Below, piece after piece: positions 37,800 to 47,272 of a stretch of 64,000 nucleotides of DNA. The stretch's first letter is position 1. Every line of letters starts with the position of its first letter. A program made the position numbers and the translations under genes. The stretch comes from Aquabacterium sp. CECT 9606 (GTDB lineage: Bacteria > Pseudomonadota > Gammaproteobacteria > Burkholderiales > Burkholderiaceae_C), in assembly GCF_918741295.1 (NCBI RefSeq), contig NZ_CAKKNB010000001.1, forward strand, positions 930,001 to 994,000, read 5' to 3'. The notes under the pieces were generated by a model that was given only the letters and a program-made list of their open reading frames with translations, had not been told where the DNA came from and made no database searches.

Positions 37800-39095
37800 A
37801 TGTCATCCCACACCGTTTACCGCTTCAAACCTTACAACCTCGGCCGCTGGATCGTGTGGACCCTGTTCGCGCTGGTCTTGCTGGTGGCCCCCTTGCTGTG
37901 GACCAGCAGCCTGTCGATGACGATGTTGTCGCAGATGGGCATCGGCATCATCGTCTGCCTCTCGTACAACATGCTGTTGGGGCAGGGCGGGATGCTCAGC
38001 TTCGGGCACGCGGTGTACTCGGGGCTGGGGGCTTTCGGGGCCATCCATGCGCTGAACTTTGCCTCGGCGGGCAGCCTGCCCATCCCGGTCAGCCTGATCC
38101 CCATGGTGGGCGGCGTGTCGGGCCTGCTGGTGGCGGCGCTGTTCGGCGCGGTCACCACCAAGAAGTCGGGCACCACCTTCGCCATGATCACGCTGGGCAT
38201 CGGCGCACTGGTGTTCTCGATGTCTTTAATGCTGCCCGAGTTCTTCGGCGGCGAGGGGGGCATCTCGAGCAACCGGGTCATTGGCGACGCGGTGATGGGC
38301 ATCACCTTCGGCCCGCAGATCCAGGTGTACTACCTGATCGCGGTCTATTGCTTCGTGTCGACCGTGTTGATGTTCGCCTTCACGCAGACGCCGCTGGGCC
38401 GCATGCTCAATGCCGTGCGTGACAACCCCGAGCGTGTCGAGTTCATCGGCTACGACACCCAGCGCGTGCGCTACATCTCATTCATGGTGGCGGGTTTCTT
38501 CGCAGGTATCGCGGGGGGCTTGGCGGCGCTGAACAACGAGATCGTGACGGCTGAAGTGATGAGCGCCGAGCGCTCGGGCGCCTACCTGCTGTTCACCTTC
38601 ATCGGTGGTGCGCTGTTCTTCTTCGGGCCCATCATCGGCGCTGTGCTGATGGTGTTGGCCGAGGTGTTGCTGCACGAGATGACCAAGGCCTGGCTGCTTT
38701 ACCTGGGCGTGGGCTTCCTGGCCATGGTGATGTACGCGCCGGGTGGCTTTGCCTCGCTGTTGATGATGAACGTGCGTGTGGCAGCCTTCGGCATGATGCG
38801 GCGCCTGTGGTGGGCTTACCTGGCTTTGTTCAGCACGGCCTTCACGGCGCTGGTGGGCATCTCGGTGATGATCGAGATGGTTTACCACCGCAAGCTCAAC
38901 GAGGCGCTGGGGCCCGCCATGACCTACTGGAAAGTCGAGATCAACACCGACAGCCCGACGGCCTGGATGGGCGCGGGCCTGCTCACTTTGGTTGGCGCGG
39001 GTCTGTTTGAAGTGGCTCGTCGCCAGTTTGCCGCCCGCTGGAGCGCGGTGCAAGACGACATCGAGGCTGAAACACGCCGCCGTGAAGCGCTCTGA
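37800..39095 (+). CDS. livM: LIV-type ABC transporter permease, LivM subunit, with C-terminal extension
   Basis: Second permease, 431 residues. The core (MGIGIIVCLSYNMLLGQGGMLSFGHAVYSGLGAF, then the AVRDNPERVEFIGYDTQRVR coupling loop near residue 203) matches LivM. After about residue 325 there is an unusual C-terminal extension with two further hydrophobic spans (WWAYLALFSTAFTALVGISVM and AWMGAGLLTLVGAGLFEVA) and a charged tail. Coupled to livH by a 6-nt gap; livG follows after 27 nt. Confidence 0.92.
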   Translation: MSSHTVYRFKPYNLGRWIVWTLFALVLLVAPLLWTSSLSMTMLSQMGIGIIVCLSYNMLLGQGGMLSFGHAVYSGLGAFGAIHALNFASAGSLPIPVSLIPMVGGVSGLLVAALFGAVTTKKSGTTFAMITLGIGALVFSMSLMLPEFFGGEGGISSNRVIGDAVMGITFGPQIQVYYLIAVYCFVSTVLMFAFTQTPLGRMLNAVRDNPERVEFIGYDTQRVRYISFMVAGFFAGIAGGLAALNNEIVTAEVMSAERSGAYLLFTFIGGALFFFGPIIGAVLMVLAEVLLHEMTKAWLLYLGVGFLAMVMYAPGGFASLLMMNVRVAAFGMMRRLWWAYLALFSTAFTALVGISVMIEMVYHRKLNEALGPAMTYWKVEINTDSPTAWMGAGLLTLVGAGLFEVARRQFAARWSAVQDDIEAETRRREAL

Positions 39096-39122
39096 ACCCA
39101 CGAACCTGAAGCAGCCCCAGCG

Positions 39123-39935
39123 ATGAGTACTCCCCAAACCTTCTCAGGCGCGTCGTCGAGCGGCTTTGCCCTCGAGCTGCGCGATGTGCGCAAATCCTTT
39201 GGCAAGACCGAAATCATCCGCGGCGCGCAGCTGCAGGTGAAGCAAGGCGAGCGCGTGGCCTTGATTGGCCCCAACGGCGCTGGCAAGTCAACCCTGTTCA
39301 ACCTGATCAGCGGACGCATGGCACCTTCCAGCGGCGAGATCCTGCTCAATGGCGAGCGCATCGATGGCCGCACGCCTTACGACGTCAACCGCCGTGGTCT
39401 GGCCCGCAGTTTCCAGGTGTCCAACCTGTTCCCGCGCCTCAGTGTGTTCGAGAACATCCGATGCGCTGTGTTGTGGTCCATGGGCGAGGGCTATGCCTTC
39501 TGGCGCTTTTTGTCCAAGCTGGACGCGGCGAATGCGCGTGCCGAAGAGGTGCTGGGCATGATCCGCCTGCAGCGAAAACGCCATGTCATGGTGTCGTCCC
39601 TGACCTATGCCGAACAGCGCGCGTTGGAGATCGGCGTGACGATCGCGGGCGGCGGCAGGGTCATCTTGCTGGACGAACCCACGGCGGGCATGAGCAAGTC
39701 CGAGACCGCCAATTTCGTGAACCTGATCCGCGAGGTGACGGTGGGCAAGACGCTGCTGACGGTGGAGCACGACATGGGCGTGGTGTTCGGCTTGGCTGAC
39801 CGCATCGCGGTGCTGGTGTATGGCGAGGTGATCGCCTTTGACACGCCCGAAAAAGTCCGCGGCAACGAGCGGGTGCGCGAGGCCTACCTGGGCTCGGCCC
39901 TGGCCGACCAGCAAACCCTTGAGGCCGGAGTCTGA
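39123..39935 (+). CDS. livG: LIV-type ABC transporter ATP-binding protein LivG
   Basis: ATPase subunit, 270 residues. Walker A GPNGAGKST (about 49), the Liv-specific long insert VNRRGLARSFQVSNLFPRLSVFENIRCAV, signature-position LTYAEQRALEIG, Walker B VILLDEPTAGMS and the H-loop VEHDMGVVF are present. Only 2 nt separate its stop from livF. Confidence 0.94.
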   Translation: MSTPQTFSGASSSGFALELRDVRKSFGKTEIIRGAQLQVKQGERVALIGPNGAGKSTLFNLISGRMAPSSGEILLNGERIDGRTPYDVNRRGLARSFQVSNLFPRLSVFENIRCAVLWSMGEGYAFWRFLSKLDAANARAEEVLGMIRLQRKRHVMVSSLTYAEQRALEIGVTIAGGGRVILLDEPTAGMSKSETANFVNLIREVTVGKTLLTVEHDMGVVFGLADRIAVLVYGEVIAFDTPEKVRGNERVREAYLGSALADQQTLEAGV

Positions 39936-39937
39936 CC

Positions 39938-40642
39938 ATGCTGTCCATTCAGAAGCTGCACGCGTTCTACGGCAAAAGCCACATCCTCCATGGCGTTGAC
40001 CTGGAGGTGAACTCTGGTGAAATCGTGGCCCTGCTGGGCCGCAATGGTTCGGGCCGCTCAACCACCATCAAGGCCGTGATGGGCTTGGTGCAGGGCGAGG
40101 GCAAGGTGTCCTGGAATGGCACCGACATCCTCGGCCACAAGACCTACGACATCGCCCGGCGCGGGCTGGGTTATGTGCCCGAAAGCCGCGATGTGTTCCC
40201 GAAATTGACGGTGGAGCAGAACCTGCTGCTGGGCCAGCAGCCTGGCCGCGGTGGCAAGAAAAACGGGCGCTGGTCGCTGGACGACATGTACCAGATGTTC
40301 CCGCGCCTGAAAGAGCGCCAGCACACCGAGGCCGGCGTCTTGTCGGGCGGTGAGCAGCAGATGCTGACACTGTGCCGCACCTTGATGGGCGATCCTGATC
40401 TGATCATGATCGACGAGCCGACCGAAGGCCTGGCGCCCAAGATCGTGGAGCTGGTCGGTGAGTATTTGAAGGAGCTCAAGCGGCGCGGCTTGGCCGTGTT
40501 GCTGGTGGAGCAGAAGCTCACGATTGCACTGGACATTTCTCAGCGCTGTTACGTGATGGGCCATGGCGAGGTGGTTTTTCAGGGCACGCCTGAAGAGCTG
40601 AAGGCCGACAGCAATGTTCGCCGCGAGTGGTTGGAAGTGTGA
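39938..40642 (+). CDS. livF: LIV-type ABC transporter ATP-binding protein LivF, with Arg in Walker A
   Basis: Second ATPase subunit, 234 residues. The signature LSGGEQQ, Walker B LIMIDEPTEGLAP and H-loop position (VLLVEQKL) are as expected for LivF. The Walker A motif reads GRNGSGRST, with Arg where the catalytic Lys normally sits (about residue 39). LivG in the same operon keeps Lys, so the dimer may have one impaired site. I recall Arg variants in some betaproteobacterial LivF, so this may be a subgroup trait. Last gene of the transporter operon. Confidence 0.93.
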   Translation: MLSIQKLHAFYGKSHILHGVDLEVNSGEIVALLGRNGSGRSTTIKAVMGLVQGEGKVSWNGTDILGHKTYDIARRGLGYVPESRDVFPKLTVEQNLLLGQQPGRGGKKNGRWSLDDMYQMFPRLKERQHTEAGVLSGGEQQMLTLCRTLMGDPDLIMIDEPTEGLAPKIVELVGEYLKELKRRGLAVLLVEQKLTIALDISQRCYVMGHGEVVFQGTPEELKADSNVRREWLEV

Positions 40643-40755
40643 GGGTTTAAGTGTTTACCCTGATCTTCTGGGGATCGTTGCAGTGTTGCTGCAAGGGTTA
40701 ATGCAGCTATTCTTACAATGGTTCTTTTCAGATTCCCCACACGAGTGAGATTGGC

Positions 40756-42861
40756 ATGAGCACCTCCTACCAAGTCGCCGACGGCATCGCCGTCATCACG
40801 CTGGAAAACCCACCCGTCAATGGCCTGGGCCAGAGCACGCGCGCCGGCATCGTCGATGGCATCAACAAGGCTCAGGCCGATGCCTCCGTGCAAGCGGTGG
40901 TCATCACTGGTTCGGGCAAAGTCTTTTGCGGTGGTGCCGACATCCGTGAGTTCGGATCGCCCGCGGCTTCAGCCGCGCCTGATCTCCACGTCACCATTGC
41001 CGCGGTCGAGCAATCGACCAAGCCCGTCGTGGCCGCCATCCATGGCGTGGTCATGGGTGGTGGGCTGGAGTTGGCGCTGGGTTGCCACTACCGTGTGGCG
41101 GCTTCCGGCACGCAGGTGGCCTTGCCCGAGGTGAACATCGGCCTGGTGCCAGGCGCCGGCGGCACGCAGCGACTGCCGCGCGTGCTGGGTGTGGAAGCTG
41201 CGCTTGAAATGATCACCACTGGTGTGTCGGTGCTCAGCGAGAAGCTCATCCTGGCCCCAGGCCAGAAACTGTTCAGCCAGCTGGTCGATGGCGACCTGCT
41301 GGCCGGTGCCAAGATCTTCGCCAAGCAGATCGCCGCCGCGCGTCCGCTGCCTTCGGTGCGTGACCACAAGGTGTCCGCCCCTGCAGATCCCGAACTGTTC
41401 ACCAAGACGCGTGCCGCCCTGGCCAAGACGCGCCGCAATCTGGAAGCGCCGCAACGTTGCGTGGATTGCGTTGAGGCTTCAGTCAGCCTGACCGATCTGG
41501 ATGCTGGCATCAAGTTCGAGCGCGACGTTTTTGAAAGGCTGTTGAACAGCGACCAAGCCCGCGCTCTGCGCCACGCCTTCTTCGGCGAGCGCGCCGCCAG
41601 CAAGATCCCCGACGTGCCTGCCGACACCCCTTTGCGTGACATCAAGCAGGTGGCCGTGATCGGCGCTGGCACGATGGGTGGTGGCATCGCCATGTGCTTC
41701 CTGAACGCGGGTGTGCCCGTCGTCATGCTGGAGATGAAGCAGGAGGCCATTGACCGCGGCCTGGGCATCATCCGCAAGAACTATGAAGCGCAGGTGTCCA
41801 AGGGCAAGCTGGCACAAGCCAAGTATGAGCAGCGCATGGCCCTGCTCAGCACCACCCTGAGCTACGACGACATCGCCCAGGCCGACATGGTGATCGAAGC
41901 CGTGTTCGAAGATTTGGGCGTGAAATCGCAAGTCTTTGCCAAGCTGGACGAGGTGATGAAGCCGGGCGCGATCCTGGCCTCCAACACTTCCACGCTGGAC
42001 GTGGACAAGATCGCTGAAGTGACCAAGCGCCCGAGCGACGTTGTGGGCCTGCATTTCTTCAGCCCGGCCAATGTGATGCGTCTGCTGGAAGTGGTGCGCA
42101 GCAAGCACACCGCCAAGGACGTGATGGCCACCGTGATGGCCGTGGCCAAGAAGATCAAGAAGGTGGCCGTGGTGTCGGGCGTGTGCGATGGCTTCATCGG
42201 CAACCGCATGTTCGAGCAATACACCCGCCAGGCCGGCTTCCTGATCGAAGAGGGCGCCACGCCCGAGCAGGTCGACAAGGCCGCCGAGAAGTTCGGCATG
42301 GCCATGGGCCCCTTCCGCGTGGGCGACCTGGCCGGCAACGACATCGGCTGGGCCATCCGCAAGCGCCGCTACGTGGAGAAGCCCAACATGCGCTACAGCA
42401 AGGTGGCCGACCTGATTTGCGAAGTGGGCCGCTTTGGCCAGAAGGCCGGCAAGGGCTGGTACGACTACGAAGTCGGCAAGCGTGAGCCTGTGCCTTCGAC
42501 CGAAGTGCTGGCCATCCTCGACAAGTTCCGCCAGGACAACGGCATCACCCCTCGCGAGATCAGTGATGAAGAGATCGTCAGCCGCCTGGTGCTGTCCTTG
42601 ACCAACGAAGGCGCCAAGATCCTGGAAGAGGGCATCGCCAACCGCGCCTCCGACCTGGACATGGTCTACCTGACCGGTTATGGCTTCCCCATTTACCGTG
42701 GTGGCCCGATGCTGTACGCCGACATGATCGGTCTGCCCGCAGTGATTGAAAAGATGAAGGCCTTCCAGCAGAACCCGCATGACGACGCGGCCTTCTGGGA
42801 GCCCGCACCGCTGCTGGCCAAGCTGGCGGCCGAGGGCAAGAACTTCACCGGCCAGGCTTGA
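40756..42861 (+). CDS. Bifunctional enoyl-CoA hydratase/3-hydroxyacyl-CoA dehydrogenase
   Basis: Two-activity beta-oxidation enzyme of 701 residues. The N-terminal crotonase domain (1-190) has both catalytic Glu (GGGLELALG and [17 protein letters not shown]). The dehydrogenase domain begins near 295 with the NAD motif GAGTMGGG (about 302-309), catalytic His in [10 protein letters not shown] (about 432), and two C-terminal dehydrogenase repeats to the end. It resembles FadJ/FadB but is shorter in the linker. It starts 113 nt after livF and is followed by hairpins before the crotonase gene. Confidence 0.94.
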   Translation: MSTSYQVADGIAVITLENPPVNGLGQSTRAGIVDGINKAQADASVQAVVITGSGKVFCGGADIREFGSPAASAAPDLHVTIAAVEQSTKPVVAAIHGVVMGGGLELALGCHYRVAASGTQVALPEVNIGLVPGAGGTQRLPRVLGVEAALEMITTGVSVLSEKLILAPGQKLFSQLVDGDLLAGAKIFAKQIAAARPLPSVRDHKVSAPADPELFTKTRAALAKTRRNLEAPQRCVDCVEASVSLTDLDAGIKFERDVFERLLNSDQARALRHAFFGERAASKIPDVPADTPLRDIKQVAVIGAGTMGGGIAMCFLNAGVPVVMLEMKQEAIDRGLGIIRKNYEAQVSKGKLAQAKYEQRMALLSTTLSYDDIAQADMVIEAVFEDLGVKSQVFAKLDEVMKPGAILASNTSTLDVDKIAEVTKRPSDVVGLHFFSPANVMRLLEVVRSKHTAKDVMATVMAVAKKIKKVAVVSGVCDGFIGNRMFEQYTRQAGFLIEEGATPEQVDKAAEKFGMAMGPFRVGDLAGNDIGWAIRKRRYVEKPNMRYSKVADLICEVGRFGQKAGKGWYDYEVGKREPVPSTEVLAILDKFRQDNGITPREISDEEIVSRLVLSLTNEGAKILEEGIANRASDLDMVYLTGYGFPIYRGGPMLYADMIGLPAVIEKMKAFQQNPHDDAAFWEPAPLLAKLAAEGKNFTGQA

Positions 42862-42874
42862 TCCACAAGCCTGG
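42852..42874. repeat. Hairpin overlapping the hydratase/dehydrogenase stop codon
   Basis: CCAGGCTTG, five-nt loop ATCCA, CAAGCCTGG: a perfect 9-bp stem spanning the TGA stop at 42859-42861. No T-run follows. Confidence 0.6.
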
Positions 42875-42897
42875 CGACCAAGACGGTTGACTGAATC

Positions 42898-42940
42898 AAA
42901 AGGGGTCTGCAGCACTGTTGAAGCTGTGGCCCTTTTTTTT
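42898..42940 (+). terminator. Probable intrinsic terminator before the crotonase gene
   Basis: AAAAGGG with CCCTTTT, and inner TGCAGC with GCTGTG, form a long interrupted stem running into eight T (42933-42940). It would end or attenuate transcription ahead of the 42975 gene. Confidence 0.6.
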
Positions 42941-42974
42941 CGGCCGTCTGTTGATTTTTTAATCCGAGGTCAGC

Positions 42975-43757
42975 ATGTCTTCATTCATTGAAACCACGCA
43001 GAACGGGCAGGTTCTGGAGATCCGCATCAACCGCCCGGAGAAGCACAACGCGCTGTCGCCCGAGATGTACAGCGACATTGCCAAAGCCTATGGCGAACTG
43101 AGCCGCAACCCGGACCTGCGCGTGGCGCTGCTGCATGCCGAGGGCAAGCACTTCACCTCAGGCGTCGAGCTGGACAAGTTCGCGCCCATCTTCGGCAACG
43201 GCAAAGGCTTCGAGATTGGCGAAGGCGAGATCGACCCCTTCGGGCTGCAAGGCCCGCGCCACAGCAAACCGGTGGTGATGGCGGTGCAGGGCAACTGCTT
43301 CACCTGGGGCGTCGAGATCATGCTCAACACCGAGGTGCGCGTGGCGGCCGAGGACACGCGCTTTGCGATGCTGGAAGTCAAGCGCGGCATCTTCCCGTGT
43401 GGTGGCGCGACCTTGCGCCTGCCGCAGCAGATGGGATGGGCTAATGCGCAGCGCTATCTGCTGACGGGCGATTATTGGTACGCGCCCGAGTCGCACCGCT
43501 TGGGCCTGGTGCAGGAAGTGGTGCCAGCGGGCCAGCAGCTGGCCAAGGCCCGCGAGATTGCCGAGCAGATCGCCAAGGCCGCGCCGCTGGGTGTGCAGAA
43601 CGTGCTCAAGTCCACGCGCCTGGCCTGGAAAGAAGGCGAGGCGGAAGCCGCCAAGCATTTGTTCAAAGACCTGCTGCCGGTGATGCAAAGCGAAGACGCT
43701 GCCGAAGGCATCCGGTCCTTCATCGAACGCCGCGATGCGGTGTTCCAAGGCCGCTGA
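42975..43757 (+). CDS. Enoyl-CoA hydratase/isomerase (crotonase) family protein
   Basis: 260-residue crotonase. The oxyanion-hole segments are EGKHFTSGVELDKF and GNCFTWGVEIMLN. Glu residues at both usual catalytic positions are present (GVEIM and MLEVKRGIFPCGGAT), so hydratase or isomerase activity is possible. Part of the + strand run; the acyl-CoA dehydrogenase gene follows after 32 nt. The precise substrate is unknown. Confidence 0.9.
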   Translation: MSSFIETTQNGQVLEIRINRPEKHNALSPEMYSDIAKAYGELSRNPDLRVALLHAEGKHFTSGVELDKFAPIFGNGKGFEIGEGEIDPFGLQGPRHSKPVVMAVQGNCFTWGVEIMLNTEVRVAAEDTRFAMLEVKRGIFPCGGATLRLPQQMGWANAQRYLLTGDYWYAPESHRLGLVQEVVPAGQQLAKAREIAEQIAKAAPLGVQNVLKSTRLAWKEGEAEAAKHLFKDLLPVMQSEDAAEGIRSFIERRDAVFQGR

Positions 43758-43789
43758 TCTAAGCCAGACCACGCATTCAAGAGACTCAC

Positions 43790-45652
43790 ATGACCCACCG
43801 CGCCACCATCGACTTCCTGCTGCATGACTGGCTTCACGCCGAAGACCTGACCCAGCGCGAGCGCCACACCGATCACAACCGCGAGACCTTCGGCGCGGTG
43901 CTGGACCTGAGCGAGAAGCTCGCCAATGAGCAGTTCGCCCCACACAACCGCCTGACCGATGTGCAGGAGCCCGAGTTCGACGGCATCAAGGTGCACCTGC
44001 CCAAGGAAACGCCGATCGCCCTGCAGGCCTTCAACGACGCGGGCCTGATGGGCGCGAGCAAGGATGTCGAGATCGGCGGCATGCAGTTGCCCACCGTGGT
44101 TGAGATCGCCTCAATGAGTTTTTTCTACAAGGCCAGCGTCTCGCTCGCGGCCTACCCCATGCTCACGCGCGGCAATGCCAACACCATCCTGGCGCACGGC
44201 ACGCCTTTGCAGATCGACGTGTTCGCCAAGGGAGGCTTCGAAGGCCGCACCTTCGGCACCATGTGTTTGAGCGAGCCGCAAGCCGGCTCCAGCCTGTCGG
44301 ACATCCTGACCAAGGCCGTGCCCGATGTGAAGGGCGATGGCAGCGGCATCGACTGGGCGCAGGATGCGCTGGGTCCGCGTTATCGACTCACGGGCAACAA
44401 AATGTGGATCTCGGGCGGCGAGCACGAGATGGGCGAGAACATCGTGCACCTGGTGCTGGCCAAGATCCCGGGTGAAGATGGCAAGACCATTCCGGGCGTG
44501 AAGGGCATCTCGCTGTTCATCGTGCCGCGCAAGCTGGTCAAGCAAGATGGCACCATCACCGATCAGCGCAATGACGTGGCGCTGGCAGGCCTGAACCACA
44601 AGCTGGGCTACCGCGGCACGGTCAACACCTTGCTGAATTTTGGCGAGGGAAAGTTCCCCGTGAACGGCCAGTCGGGCGCGGTGGGTTATCTGATCGGCAA
44701 GCAGGGCGAAGGCCTCAAGTGCATGTTCACCTTGATGAACGAGGCGCGCATCAGCGTGGGCCTGGGCGCGACCATGCTGGGCTACGCAGGCTACGAGGCC
44801 TCGCTGGAATATGCCCTGCAACGTCCGCAAGGCCGGCGCATGGGCGCGGGCGGCAAGGACCACACTGCGCCGCAGATTTCGATCATCGAACACACCGATG
44901 TGAAGCGCATGCTGTTGCAGCAGAAGGCCATCGCCGAAGGTGGCCTGGCCCTGGGTCTGTTCTGCGCACGATTGGTCGATGAGGAATACACCGGCACGCC
45001 CGCAGAAGCTGAGCACGCTGGCCTGCTGTTGGAACTGCTGACGCCCATCGCCAAGAGCTGGCCCAGCGAATGGGCGCAAGAGGCCAACAGCCTGGCCATC
45101 CAGATCCTGGGCGGTTATGGCTACACGCGCGATTTCCCGGTCGAACAGTATTGGCGAGACAACCGCCTGAACATGATCCACGAAGGCACCCACGGCATCC
45201 AGGGCCTGGACCTGCTGGGCCGCAAGGTGGTGATGAATGGCGGCAAGGCCTTGAGCGTGCTGGCCGAGCGCATCAGCCAGACCATCCAGAAGGCGGGCCA
45301 GATCGATGGCTTGGCGGAGCACAGCAATGCGCTGGCGCAGGCGCTGCAAAAGGTAGGCGCCACCACCAAGGCCGCGTGGTCCACCGGCGTGCCGGAAGAA
45401 GCCCTGGCCAACGCAACGCCCTACCTGCAAGGCTTCGGCCACACGGTGCTGGCGTGGATCTGGCTGGAGCTGGCCATCGCCGCCAAGGCCGCTTTGGCCA
45501 CTCAAAGCCCGCTGGGCGAAGGCTTCCTGCGTGGCAAGCTGGCCGCCTGTGACTACTTCTTCAGTTTCGAGCTGCCCAAGATCGACGCCTGGTTGGGCGT
45601 GGTCGCGCGCCGTGACATGACCTGTGCGCAAGCCCAGCCCGACTGGTTCTGA
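43790..45652 (+). CDS. Acyl-CoA dehydrogenase, long form with C-terminal extra domain
   Basis: FAD enzyme making the 2,3-enoyl-CoA. 620 residues against about 380 for classical forms. The FAD/substrate motif MCLSEPQAGSSLSD (about 159), the middle beta domain, and the catalytic Glu in MIHEGTHGIQGLDLLGRK (about 464) are seen; the last ~130 residues are the extra helical domain typical of the long ACAD group. It sits between the crotonase and Dabb genes, likely supplying substrate to the hydratases. Confidence 0.93.
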   Translation: MTHRATIDFLLHDWLHAEDLTQRERHTDHNRETFGAVLDLSEKLANEQFAPHNRLTDVQEPEFDGIKVHLPKETPIALQAFNDAGLMGASKDVEIGGMQLPTVVEIASMSFFYKASVSLAAYPMLTRGNANTILAHGTPLQIDVFAKGGFEGRTFGTMCLSEPQAGSSLSDILTKAVPDVKGDGSGIDWAQDALGPRYRLTGNKMWISGGEHEMGENIVHLVLAKIPGEDGKTIPGVKGISLFIVPRKLVKQDGTITDQRNDVALAGLNHKLGYRGTVNTLLNFGEGKFPVNGQSGAVGYLIGKQGEGLKCMFTLMNEARISVGLGATMLGYAGYEASLEYALQRPQGRRMGAGGKDHTAPQISIIEHTDVKRMLLQQKAIAEGGLALGLFCARLVDEEYTGTPAEAEHAGLLLELLTPIAKSWPSEWAQEANSLAIQILGGYGYTRDFPVEQYWRDNRLNMIHEGTHGIQGLDLLGRKVVMNGGKALSVLAERISQTIQKAGQIDGLAEHSNALAQALQKVGATTKAAWSTGVPEEALANATPYLQGFGHTVLAWIWLELAIAAKAALATQSPLGEGFLRGKLAACDYFFSFELPKIDAWLGVVARRDMTCAQAQPDWF

Positions 45653-45683
45653 CAAGCATCCACCTCATTCAAGGATGACCAAG

Positions 45684-45965
45684 ATGATTCGACACATTGT
45701 GATCTTCACGCTCAAGCGCCCCGAAGACGCCCCCAAGGTCAAGGCCTTGCTCGACAGCTGCAAAGGCCTGGTGCCTGGCATGCATGAGTTCGACGTGGGC
45801 ATCAAGACCGAAGGGCTGGAGGCCAACGCCGACGTGGTGTTGATCTCGACCTTTGAAGACGCCGCGGCCTTGGCCGCCTACCAGCCCCATCCGCACCACC
45901 AGGGCGTTGTCGCCCAGATCCGCGAGATGGCGGCCACGCGCCACGTGCTCGACTATTTCTGCTGA
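45684..45965 (+). CDS. Dabb family stress-responsive alpha/beta-barrel protein
   Basis: Small 93-residue protein of the Dabb fold (dimeric alpha/beta barrel, ferredoxin-like), starting MIRHIVIFTLKRPED. ATG 45684 is chosen because AAGGA lies 8 nt upstream; ATG 45675 would add three residues but lacks a site. Conserved HHQ-V (PHPHHQGVVAQI) near the C-terminus. Some relatives are cyclases or decarboxylases acting on polyketides; its role in this acyl-CoA cluster is unknown. Confidence 0.85.
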   Translation: MIRHIVIFTLKRPEDAPKVKALLDSCKGLVPGMHEFDVGIKTEGLEANADVVLISTFEDAAALAAYQPHPHHQGVVAQIREMAATRHVLDYFC

Positions 45966-45991
45966 GCGCTTCATCACAGGAAGGAATCTCC

Positions 45992-46789
45992 ATGACCACC
46001 CCTCGCAAAGTTCAGCAACTCTTTGACCTGACTGGCCGCACCGCGCTCATCACCGGCGGCTCGCGTGGCCTGGGCCTGCAGATGGCGCACGCCTTGGGCG
46101 AAGCCGGCGCCAAGGTGCTGGTCAGCTCGCGCAAGGCGGCTGACCTTGAAGAAGCCGTCGCGGCCTTGAAGGCCGCGGGCATCGAGGCCAGCTTCATCGC
46201 GGCCGATGCCGGCAAGCCCGAGGACATCAACCGCCTGGCCGATGAAGCCCTGGCCCAGCTCGGCCATGTTGACATCCTGATCAACAACGCCGGAGCCTCC
46301 TGGGGCGCCCCCGCGCAAGAGCATCCGCTGGAAGCGTGGGACAAGGTCATGAACCTGAACGTGCGGGGCTACTTTCTGCTGTCGCAGGCCATCGGCAAAC
46401 GCAGCATGATCCCGCGCAAGAGCGGCCGCATCATCAATGTGGCGTCCATCGCGGGCCTGGGCGGCAACCCGCCTTTCATGCAGACCATCGCGTACAACAC
46501 CAGCAAGGGTGCGGTGGTGAACTTCACGCGCGCGCTGGCTTGCGAGTGGGGCCACCTGGGCATCAACGTCAATGCCATCGCGCCGGGCTTTTTCCCCAGC
46601 AAGATGACGGCTGGCCTGCTGAGCATGGCGGGCGAGGAAAACATCGCCAAGGGCGCACCGCTGATGCGCATTGGTGACGACGAGGATCTGAAAGGTGCCA
46701 CGCTGCTGTTTGCCAGCGACGCGGGCAAGCACATCACCGGGCAGACCTTGCCCGTCGATGGCGGTGTCAGCGCCCTGATTGGCGGCTGA
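45992..46789 (+). CDS. SDR family oxidoreductase
   Basis: 265-residue classical short-chain dehydrogenase. The NAD(P)-binding motif GGSRGLGLQ is at about residue 21, NNAG at about 97, and catalytic Tyr/Lys in YNTSK at about 167. An Arg following the Gly motif (SSRKAAD) suggests NADP preference. C-terminal motif LPVDGGVSALIGG is typical of FabG-like reductases. Likely a 3-hydroxyacyl-CoA or related alcohol dehydrogenase in the cluster. AAGGAA precedes the start. Confidence 0.9.
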   Translation: MTTPRKVQQLFDLTGRTALITGGSRGLGLQMAHALGEAGAKVLVSSRKAADLEEAVAALKAAGIEASFIAADAGKPEDINRLADEALAQLGHVDILINNAGASWGAPAQEHPLEAWDKVMNLNVRGYFLLSQAIGKRSMIPRKSGRIINVASIAGLGGNPPFMQTIAYNTSKGAVVNFTRALACEWGHLGINVNAIAPGFFPSKMTAGLLSMAGEENIAKGAPLMRIGDDEDLKGATLLFASDAGKHITGQTLPVDGGVSALIGG

Positions 46790-46816
46790 CCGCTCCCTGC
46801 GCTTTCAAACGTGGCC

Positions 46817-47251
46817 ATGAGCATCCCCTTCGCGGCGCACATCCCCTTTGTCGAGCACCTGGGTTGCAAGATGCAGCGCTACGACAGTGGGCAGTCAGAA
46901 CTGACGCTGGTGTTGAAAGATGACGTGCACACCAATTCGTTTGGCGTGGCCCACGGTGGGGTGCTGATGACCTTGCTGGACGTGGCCATGGCCCACGCCG
47001 CGCGCAGCTTGAACCTGCACCTGCCCAATGGTGGCCCAGGCCTGGTCACGCTGGAGATGAAGACCAGCTTCATGCGGCCTGGCTTGGGCACCTTGCGGGC
47101 CCAAGGCTCGGTATTGCACGCCACGGCCAAGATGTCGTTTTGCGAAGGCCGCGTTCTCAACGAGGCCGGTGAGTTGTGCGCCCATGCCACGGCCACTTTC
47201 AAATTCTTGCGTGCCTTGCCCGTGTCGGGTCGGCAGGTGCGCCCAGCCTGA
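46817..47251 (+). CDS. PaaI-family hot-dog thioesterase
   Basis: 144-residue hot-dog protein. The segment TNSFGVAHGGVLMTLLDVAMAHAA carries the HGG motif of PaaI thioesterases, with the catalytic Asp/Thr region following. ATG 46817 is taken; a GTG six nt upstream is also possible. A second thioesterase in this region, of a different subfamily from the 33.0 kb one. Substrate unknown. Confidence 0.85.
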   Translation: MSIPFAAHIPFVEHLGCKMQRYDSGQSELTLVLKDDVHTNSFGVAHGGVLMTLLDVAMAHAARSLNLHLPNGGPGLVTLEMKTSFMRPGLGTLRAQGSVLHATAKMSFCEGRVLNEAGELCAHATATFKFLRALPVSGRQVRPA

Positions 47252-47272
47252 ACCCGAGGAGACACAACCATC

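Noticed and set aside
41479..42915. Minus-strand frame of 478 codons
   Set aside because: Antisense to the hydratase/dehydrogenase, whose NAD-binding and catalytic residues are intact.
44111..45655. Minus-strand frame of 514 codons
   Set aside because: Antisense to the acyl-CoA dehydrogenase; no recognisable domain.
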